DNA of 11,324 nucleotides, from contig CAAGIZ010000138.1 in assembly GCA_900770075.1 (NCBI GenBank), forward strand, positions 1 through 11,324, given 5' to 3'. How positions within the stretch are numbered: position 1 is the first letter of the stretch; each line of letters begins with the position of its first letter. Under the pieces are notes generated by a model that ran no database searches, was not told where the DNA came from, and saw only the letters and a list, made by a program, of their open reading frames with translations. Source of the DNA: Spirochaetia bacterium (GTDB lineage: Bacteria; Spirochaetota; Spirochaetia; Treponematales; Treponemataceae). Below are positions 6,321-11,324 of the stretch, one piece after another. The position numbers and the translations under genes are program-made.

Positions 6321-7970
6321 TTAGAAATAGTTGGGACTGTCTAGCGGAGCCGCAATTCCCACGCTTATGTCCAGATAGCCCTTTTTTCGGTTTTTTGCAA
6401 ATATTTCTGCATACAAAGTCGTGTTATCTTTATCAAAACTTATGTTTTTTACTTCCACAGGGTCGTTTTCTGAAAAACCCGACTCATCAGCAATGGAACC
6501 TTTTACAATGGACTCAATCTGATACTTTCTGCGCCCTTCAGACAATGGGGCAAGCTTCATTCCGAAAATTGCCGTAAACGAAGAAGAAACCACGTCGTTC
6601 TTATAAAAGGTATATCCGGGATTAAGAGGCCGGGCAGAAACATAAACCTTTACCTCGTTTTCAATATTTTCTTCCCCACGGATATATTTTACGCTGATTA
6701 TGTAACCGGCGGTAATTCCCAGCATTTTCTTCTGAAGGTCTTCCAAAGACTTGATTTTCGTTCCTTCAATTTCCGTAATCAAATCCCCGGCTTTAAGACC
6801 GGCACGGTGGGCATTTCCTCCCGGCATGACGTAATTCAGTTCAACACCAAAATCCTTTCCGCCCGTTTTTTTAGTACGTCCGTTTGCTTCCAGCCAGCTG
6901 TGCTCATATTTTCCACCGGCAATCAGGACAGGAAGTTCCGCAATCAGGTACTCCACCGGAATGGCAAAGTTTAAGCCCGAATACTGCAACATTCCGGCAA
7001 AAACAACCGCCTGAACGTTTCCCTTTTCGTCCACGCAGGGACCGCCACTGTTCCCAGAATTTACGGCAGCATCTATCTGCATGACAGGTCCGGCACTAAA
7101 AAGAGAGCGGTCGCTGGCACTTACAATTCCGCTGGTCAGGGTTCTGTCAAGACCAATAGGAGAACCAATACAATATACTTTGTCCCCCACATCAAGACTT
7201 TCGCTGGAACCAAGGTTAAAGACATAGGGAGCGTCAATTTCGGCCTTTAAAACAGCAAGATCAACACCGCTGTCCCAGCCTATGACCTTTGCAGGAATTC
7301 TGGTTTCCGAATCTTCTGCAATCTTTACGTAAAGTCTGGCATAACCTTCGTATTTAGGATTTACAAGATCCGCAATAACATGATGATTAGTTACGATGTA
7401 ACCGTCTTTTGAAACAAAAAAACCTGAACCAATTACCCTGTCAGCATAGCCCATTCCGTTTTCGATTTTTATGCCCTTATCAACCCAGACAGTTACAGTT
7501 CCCTTAATCAGTTCAGAAACTTTCTTTCCGGAATTATCTTCCGAGCCAAAGTTTTTCAAGGCAGCAAGGCTCAGTTCCGTCAGATCAGCGGATTTTTTTT
7601 CCAGCTCAGAAGTTCTTTCCCAGCCAAGGTATTCAAGCGCAAAACAAAGCCGTTTGGCTTCAAGCCATTTCTCCTCTTTCAGAGCAGTCTTGTACTCTTC
7701 AAAAACTTTTTCTGCACATTTATCCACCGTAGCCTGATCCTTCAGCAAAAAAGCCCTCCAATAGGCCTGAACAGAATCAGTTTCTGCAATAGAAAAAATC
7801 CTCTTTATTTCCTCTTTCCTTACGTCATCAATCGTATAATCCGGAAGCTCGTAGTGTTCCAGCTGACCGGTAGACTTACATCCCCCGAAAACAGCAAAAA
7901 GAGCTGCAAGGAAAAATCCACCAAAAAATACTTTTTTTAACTGAAAATCATTCATTTTTTTATCTTTCAT
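6321..7970 (-). CDS. HtrA-like trypsin-fold serine protease lipoprotein with PDZ domain
   Basis: 549 residues. A basic N-terminus and hydrophobic stretch (14-29) end in FGGC with Cys31, a relaxed spirochaete-style lipobox, so the mature protein is probably lipid-anchored in the envelope. Residues about 45-150 are a helical extension not found in standard HtrA. The protease core has the full triad: His197 (TNHHVIA), Asp237 (GVDLAVLK) and Ser308 (NSGNSGGP). A PDZ domain follows at about 372-445 (AHRAGLKAGDLITEIEG), and 465-549 may be a second, worn PDZ. The family degrades or refolds damaged envelope proteins. The ATG at 7970 has a weak GGTGA upstream; the in-frame ATG at 7955 has none. It lies between the secreted repeat protein and lepA, all on one strand. 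Subfamily and substrates cannot be named. Confidence 0.9.
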   Translation of the reverse strand: MKDKKMNDFQLKKVFFGGFFLAALFAVFGGCKSTGQLEHYELPDYTIDDVRKEEIKRIFSIAETDSVQAYWRAFLLKDQATVDKCAEKVFEEYKTALKEEKWLEAKRLCFALEYLGWERTSELEKKSADLTELSLAALKNFGSEDNSGKKVSELIKGTVTVWVDKGIKIENGMGYADRVIGSGFFVSKDGYIVTNHHVIADLVNPKYEGYARLYVKIAEDSETRIPAKVIGWDSGVDLAVLKAEIDAPYVFNLGSSESLDVGDKVYCIGSPIGLDRTLTSGIVSASDRSLFSAGPVMQIDAAVNSGNSGGPCVDEKGNVQAVVFAGMLQYSGLNFAIPVEYLIAELPVLIAGGKYEHSWLEANGRTKKTGGKDFGVELNYVMPGGNAHRAGLKAGDLITEIEGTKIKSLEDLQKKMLGITAGYIISVKYIRGEENIENEVKVYVSARPLNPGYTFYKNDVVSSSFTAIFGMKLAPLSEGRRKYQIESIVKGSIADESGFSENDPVEVKNISFDKDNTTLYAEIFAKNRKKGYLDISVGIAAPLDSPNYF

Positions 7971-8004
7971 TTTTCATTCACCAGTTTTAAGGGTAAAGTC
8001 ATGG

Positions 8005-8059
8005 TAAAACTGAGTTTTATAAAATCAAAGTTTTACAAAACCTGCAATTTTAAAAACTC
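8005..8059 (-). promoter_or_regulatory. AT-rich nested inverted repeats between two genes
   Basis: The 91-base gap between the repeat protein and the protease is mostly symmetrical. A 13-bp stem with one bulged base joins 8012-8025 to 8047-8059 and encloses the small hairpin GTTTT-AC-AAAAC (8030-8041). TAAAACT-G-AGTTTTA (8005-8019) is a perfect palindrome that shares the 8012-8019 arm, so the two structures exclude one another. No U tract follows, so an attenuator, an RNA-processing or stabilising element, or an AT-rich protein site are all possible. Confidence 0.4.
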
Positions 8060-8061
8060 CC

Positions 8062-10137
8062 CTAATTTTTATCCGGCAGAATCTGAGCAAAAACATGCCG
8101 GCCATTTTTTACGGCAAACATTCTCTTTTGTTCATTTTCTACAATAATATAAACAGTTTCAGAACCGTTTTGGTTAAAGGTTTTCAGGATTTTTTCAGAA
8201 TCTTCCGAAGAGCCGGCTTCTTCAAGCCAGTAAATTCCCGTCAAAGGCTCTTCCGTTATTTTCAGATTTTTTTCTCCTTCAAGGACAGAAACAGGATTTC
8301 CGTCTTTTAAGACAACCGTAACAGAAACATTTGACAGAGGCTTAAAGAAAGTTGATTTTTCTACAAGGCTTCCGTCACTGTCTGCAGGACATTTTTCATA
8401 ACGGATATCCCACTTCCCGTCTCCTTCCAAATCCCAAAGGCAAACCTTTCCGTCTCCTCCGGTATATTCTTCAGTATAATCGGCAATGGTATCACCGTTC
8501 AAATCCACCTGAATTTTTACGACCGGCAGGGAAGGAAACGCTATCTCTGAAGGCTGAGAAAGGTTTTCTGCGGCAGTTTTTTCTTCCGAAGGCAGCACGC
8601 CGTAGGTTTCAGTAAGTTCAAAAAAACCGTCCCCGTCCATATCCACAGTACGGCTTTCAGGCATCCCATCCTTAAACAGCAGCTGGGCGTACATTTTTTC
8701 AACTTCATAAAAACGGGCAAACTGGGGTTTTCCGTCCAGCAGGCTGTAAACCACCCGGGCATTTTTCCGCTCATCCGAAGGAACAGAACAGCTTGAAGAA
8801 GAAAGCAGCAGGGTTCGGGCAGAAATATTTTCAGCATTTTTCAAGACCGAAGGAACAAAAAACTCTGTGCCAGCAAATTCAAGGATTTCCTCATCAGCAG
8901 AAATCGAAAAAGGGCTCCAGAAAAGCAAATCCGGCACAAGAAAAAAAGAAAATTCCCCCTCCCCGTCAAATCTGTAAACAGCCCGGCTCACAGAAGGCCA
9001 GGTTCCGTACTCAAGTTCAATAGACTGCCCCGGCAAAGAAAGGGCAAGAGGCACGCCAAAATCGCAGTCTGCAATCCATTCAGCCATTTTATCCTGATTT
9101 TCGTCATAGGTGATTTTCTGAGGCCGCCCTCTGGAATAATCAATTTCCATATTAAAAATCAAATCCCCGTCCGTATCCCGGAAAATTACCCCGGAATACT
9201 GGTTCAGGTATTCTCCGAACTCCCGCAAAACCTCAGGCTCCTTTAACCCGCCAGCAAATTTTTTAAGAAAATCATAGTCAAGTTTTTCGTCTGCAAAAGA
9301 ATAAAAATAATCCAGAGCCTGAACATCCGTCAAAAGCGACAGTTCACCCTCAGCCCCGCTTCCATCCATGGCAGCCAGCAAAAACAGGGGAGAATGTAAA
9401 TTTTTTGCATCAAAGGCCTTCAGCCGGCGGAATTTTTCCTCACCAGAAGAAAAAACAGCAGAATAAATTTCAAGTTCAGGCGAAATGGAGGAGTTTTTAG
9501 AAATGATTTTTATAAAACTGTCCGCAAGCCTGGAATTTTTTTCGTTCCGTCCCCCAAGAGCATACTCGTGACTGAAAAAAAGCTCGGCAAACCTTAAATC
9601 CTCAGGATAGATTCTTCTAGCAGAGTCAATTTTATTCCTGGCTTTTTCTACCGATTCATCCGTTCCAAGACCGTAATAAACTTTGGAGCGGATAAATTCC
9701 GCATCCGCCGAATACAAAAAGCCCTCCCCGTCCAAAATCTCAAGAGCCTGTTCAAAATTTCTAGTCGTACACAAAAGGTCAGCATACAAAACTCTGGCAG
9801 TATCCCGATTGTAATCGACCCACTGGTCGCAGAGAAGGGATTTTTCCACCAGCGGCAAAACCTGATACTCAGGAAAATTCATGGCGCTTTTAGCCACAGC
9901 CCGCATATACCACAGGTCAGAAACAGACTCGTCAAAGGCAAGTCCCAATTCCGCAGCAGAATCAACACCAGTCCAGTCCTTTCCTGCAGCGTGCTGTTCA
10001 CAGACCTTCAGGTATCTTACGGCAGTTTTCCGGTTTGCTTCTTTTGAGGAAAGATTCTGGCAAAAACCCCCGCTTCCTTCAAAAAAAAGAAAAGAAAAAA
10101 CGGCAGCAGCCAAACTTTTTTTCAAGAGCAGATTCAT
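8062..10137 (-). CDS. Secreted repeat protein with Asp/Gly-rich calcium-binding-like motifs
   Basis: 691 residues, not recognised as a named family. An N-terminal signal peptide (about 1-26, ending near GGFCQ) suggests export. Residues 30-310 are helical with a spacing suggestive of TPR-like repeats. From 315 onward the protein turns to beta-rich sequence carrying five Asp/Gly motifs: DTDGD (321), DENQDKMAE (345), DMDGDGFFE (499), DLNGDTIAD (545) and DLEGDGKWD (569). Each is followed by an aromatic-containing strand. Such D-x-D/N-G-D loops usually bind calcium in EF-hand-like or thrombospondin-3/FG-GAP-like repeats. The start codon lacks a good Shine-Dalgarno and lies 26 bases after the rplY terminator, so expression may depend on read-through. 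It is followed by an envelope protease. A surface or periplasmic structural or binding role is inferred, not shown. Confidence 0.8.
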   Translation of the reverse strand: MNLLLKKSLAAAVFSFLFFEGSGGFCQNLSSKEANRKTAVRYLKVCEQHAAGKDWTGVDSAAELGLAFDESVSDLWYMRAVAKSAMNFPEYQVLPLVEKSLLCDQWVDYNRDTARVLYADLLCTTRNFEQALEILDGEGFLYSADAEFIRSKVYYGLGTDESVEKARNKIDSARRIYPEDLRFAELFFSHEYALGGRNEKNSRLADSFIKIISKNSSISPELEIYSAVFSSGEEKFRRLKAFDAKNLHSPLFLLAAMDGSGAEGELSLLTDVQALDYFYSFADEKLDYDFLKKFAGGLKEPEVLREFGEYLNQYSGVIFRDTDGDLIFNMEIDYSRGRPQKITYDENQDKMAEWIADCDFGVPLALSLPGQSIELEYGTWPSVSRAVYRFDGEGEFSFFLVPDLLFWSPFSISADEEILEFAGTEFFVPSVLKNAENISARTLLLSSSSCSVPSDERKNARVVYSLLDGKPQFARFYEVEKMYAQLLFKDGMPESRTVDMDGDGFFELTETYGVLPSEEKTAAENLSQPSEIAFPSLPVVKIQVDLNGDTIADYTEEYTGGDGKVCLWDLEGDGKWDIRYEKCPADSDGSLVEKSTFFKPLSNVSVTVVLKDGNPVSVLEGEKNLKITEEPLTGIYWLEEAGSSEDSEKILKTFNQNGSETVYIIVENEQKRMFAVKNGRHVFAQILPDKN

Positions 10138-10163
10138 ATCTGTATTTTACCGTCTTTTAAAGC

Positions 10164-10210
10164 AAAAAAAAAGTCCTTCCGCCATAAGCCTGACAGAAAG
10201 ACTTTTTTTA
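10164..10210 (-). terminator. Rho-independent terminator after rplY
   Basis: A 14-base arm (10166-10179) pairs with 10196-10209 with one G-U pair in the leftward transcript, and the loop is 16 bases. Read leftwards, the stem GTCTTTC/GGAAGGAC is flanked by A7 and a run of nine U, the classic intrinsic terminator form. It lies 16 bases past the rplY stop. T7 on the other strand would let it work in both directions. Confidence 0.85.
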
Positions 10211-10225
10211 AACAATTGCAGAGCC

Positions 10226-10777
10226 TTAGCGGGCAGGAGCAACAGTAACTACTTCAGCCTCAGCCGGAGTAAGAACCGTAACTTTGTCTCCAAGGTCGAT
10301 ATCTTTTACGCGGAAAACATCACCAACGTTGATTTTAGAAACATCGATTACAACCCGTACAGGAAGGTCTTTTGGAAGAGCCTTAACCTTGATTTCAGGA
10401 ATGTGCTTAACCATAAAGCCGCCTTTAAGAACACCGGCAGCAGTTCCCTTGTACTGGAGCTTGAACTGGCGTGTTACAGGCTTTTTGTTCGTTACGATAA
10501 AGAAATCAGCATGAAGAACAGAGTCAGTGATGATGTCGTATTCTGTATCGCGGATAAAGGCATCGTAATCTTTTCCGTCAAGTTTGAGAGTAACAAGAGT
10601 TGTTGCCGTAATATTGCGCCATACCTTGTTAAACTGAACCGATTCTACAGTAATGGAAGTTGCTTTTCCATCTTCATCATAGGCAACTGCAGGGATTTTT
10701 CCTGCTGCACGAAGTTTTTTTGCTGCCTTTTTACCTGTTTCGCTGCGTACTGCTGCTTCAACTACAAACTGTTCCAT
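10226..10777 (-). CDS. rplY: 50S ribosomal protein bL25, CTC/TL5 general-stress type
   Basis: 183 residues, about twice the E. coli bL25 and typical of the CTC/TL5 form. Residues 1-93 are the 5S rRNA-binding L25 domain, with the family-like GKKAAKKLRAAGKIPAVAY. Residues about 97-180 are the TL5 C-terminal beta domain (GVLKGGFMVKHIPEIKVKALP, then VDVSKINVGD). It binds 5S rRNA in the central protuberance of the large subunit. The ATG at 10777 has a strong GAGGAG (10787-10792 on this strand's complement) nine bases upstream. It has its own promoter and terminator, so it is probably a one-gene unit with limited read-through into the genes beyond. The frequent partner pth is not adjacent. Confidence 0.95.
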   Translation of the reverse strand: MEQFVVEAAVRSETGKKAAKKLRAAGKIPAVAYDEDGKATSITVESVQFNKVWRNITATTLVTLKLDGKDYDAFIRDTEYDIITDSVLHADFFIVTNKKPVTRQFKLQYKGTAAGVLKGGFMVKHIPEIKVKALPKDLPVRVVIDVSKINVGDVFRVKDIDLGDKVTVLTPAEAEVVTVAPAR

Positions 10778-10808
10778 TTTACAGAACTCCTCAATTTTGA
10801 GCGGTCAT

Positions 10809-10871
10809 CAAAACAATTTTCAAAGTTTTGCCAGCCCCTCTTAATTTTTCAGTCAGAAAATACAATCTGAC
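10809..10871 (-). promoter_or_regulatory. Two hairpins in the rplY leader
   Basis: The leader between the predicted start (near 10874) and the rplY ATG is about 97 bases. GTCAGA (10852-10857) and TCTGAC (10866-10871) form a 6-bp hairpin right at the predicted 5' end, which could protect the transcript or act as an operator. CAAAAC (10809-10814) and GTTTTG (10825-10830) form a second stem closer to the ribosome binding site. Ribosomal-protein leaders are often autoregulated, but no known bL25 leader motif is recognised here. Confidence 0.35.
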
Positions 10872-10880
10872 AGTTCTACA

Positions 10881-10909
10881 ATTATCTCAAAACCCTCCTC
10901 CAAAGTCAA
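10881..10909 (-). promoter_or_regulatory. Sigma70-type promoter of rplY
   Basis: Read leftwards, TTGACT (10909-10904) and GATAAT (10886-10881) are separated by exactly 17 bases, close to the sigma70 consensus. The predicted start is near 10874. No other gene lies between it and rplY. Confidence 0.75.
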
Positions 10910-10993
10910 TATTGAATTTTCCTGTTTTGTATAATTTTAAGATTTTGGAGCGCATCCACCGTCTAACCGGCTTTGCGCAGTTCCGCTTTCGCT

Positions 10994-11165
10994 CCATTCA
11001 GCAATAAGCGGGGCTGCCTAATAAATTTGTATTTATGGTCATTGAGCCTGTCGGAATAACAGATCCAGTGCACATGGTGGTTTCGCCCCTTCGACAGCCT
11101 CAGGAACCGCAGGCTCAACCACCGCAGTCTATTCTTTTTGGACATCCCCACTTATTGCCGAACGG
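10994..11165. repeat. MITE/BIME-like element with ~25-bp inverted arms
   Basis: Position 10994-11018 and the complement of 11140-11165 are near-identical inverted arms. The cores CAATAAGCGGGG (11002-11013) and CCCCACTTATTG (11146-11157) match in 11 of 12 bases, and the flanks CC-TTC-G extend the match. The 121-base interior contains further inverted repeats. No transposase is present. The form suggests a non-autonomous mobile or REP-derived unit upstream of the rplY promoter. The stretch 10930-11324 contains no credible coding sequence. Confidence 0.6.
11042..11123. repeat. REP-like TTGAGCCTGTCGG / CGACAGCCTCAGG palindromes
   Basis: TTGAGCCTGTCGG (11042-11054) is mirrored by CGACAGCCTCAGG (11092-11104, one mismatch) and by AGGCTCAA (11111-11118). 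GGTGGTT (11076-11082) and AACCACC (11117-11123) close a large stem around the inner palindromes. Sequences of the type CTTCGACAGGCTCA and TGAGCCTGTCGAA are widespread REP-like intergenic repeats in several phyla, treponemes among them as I recall. This copy looks like a slightly diverged composite of two units. Confidence 0.6.
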
Positions 11166-11197
11166 CTTCGCCGCTGCTACAATCCGGGCTAAGTAAG

Positions 11198-11294
11198 CAC
11201 TGAATAAATCCTATTGAGGCTTTTTCAGTGTTACCCTTAAATGCAGCTAATTGTCCGCAAGTCGCAGACTGTAAGTCGGAGACTTACGGCAATT
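11198..11294. repeat. Cluster of perfect short hairpins at the window end
   Basis: CACTGAA (11198-11204) pairs with TTCAGTG (11224-11230). Next comes a compound structure: AATTG (11249-11253) and CCG (11255-11257) pair with CGG-CAATT (11287-11294). Inside are two adjacent triloop hairpins, AGTC-GCA-GACT (11260-11270) and GTAAGTC-GGA-GACTTAC (11271-11287); the last base of the second also serves the outer stem. There is no T tract. The repeated AAGTC/GACTT theme resembles intergenic repeat units rather than a terminator. The structure may continue beyond the window. Confidence 0.5.
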
Positions 11295-11324
11295 TGACGG
11301 GAAGTGCAGATTAATCGCTTCAAA

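Noticed and set aside
9881..10870. Long plus-strand open frame of 329 codons
   Set aside because: It lies antisense to the secreted repeat gene and rplY, crosses the rplY terminator and matches no family; it is a shadow frame.
10963..11151. Minus-strand open frame of 62 codons
   Set aside because: It is a translation of REP-like repeat sequence (SLSKG-type peptide) without a ribosome binding site.
10930..11324. CRISPR array
   Set aside because: The repeats are inverted, of different lengths and unevenly spaced; there are no regular direct repeats with spacers and no cas gene.

Overview
The window looks like ordinary chromosome from a spirochaete, most likely Treponema. This is inferred from the gene types: a long CTC-type ribosomal protein bL25, LepA, a Maf/MptE-like motility-associated protein, a relaxed-lipobox serine protease, and a tRNA without an encoded CCA. 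Base composition is moderate and TGA acts as a normal stop. No single marker proves the genus, and I see no phage, transposase, CRISPR array or defence gene.

Layout. Positions 1-126 hold the terminator of an upstream gene and a tRNA-Pro(CGG). Positions 127-393 are non-coding and contain a GC-rich, hairpin-dense element, a run of eight C and a hairpin that presents the ribosome binding site of the next gene. Three plus-strand genes follow: an OmpR-like regulator with a degenerate receiver domain (394-1116), a membrane-anchored SurA/PpiD-like periplasmic chaperone (1318-2787) with its own promoter and an operator-like palindrome, and a tightly coupled Maf/MptE-like protein (2792-4456).

The right half reads on the minus strand, from high to low coordinates: rplY (10777-10226) with a strong sigma70-type promoter and a structured leader, then a terminator, a secreted repeat protein with Asp/Gly-rich calcium-binding-like motifs (10137-8062), a lipoprotein HtrA-like protease (7970-6321) and lepA (6305-4503). 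lepA converges on the Maf-like gene with only 46 bases between stop codons. Two themes recur: translation (tRNA-Pro, bL25, LepA) and envelope protein quality control (SurA/PpiD-like chaperone, HtrA-like protease).

The last ~400 bases (10930-11324) carry no credible gene. They hold a dense set of REP/BIME- or MITE-like inverted repeats. The most noteworthy non-coding signals are these end repeats, the GC-rich element after the tRNA, and the palindrome over the -35 box of the chaperone promoter. I did not find a convincing new multi-gene system.
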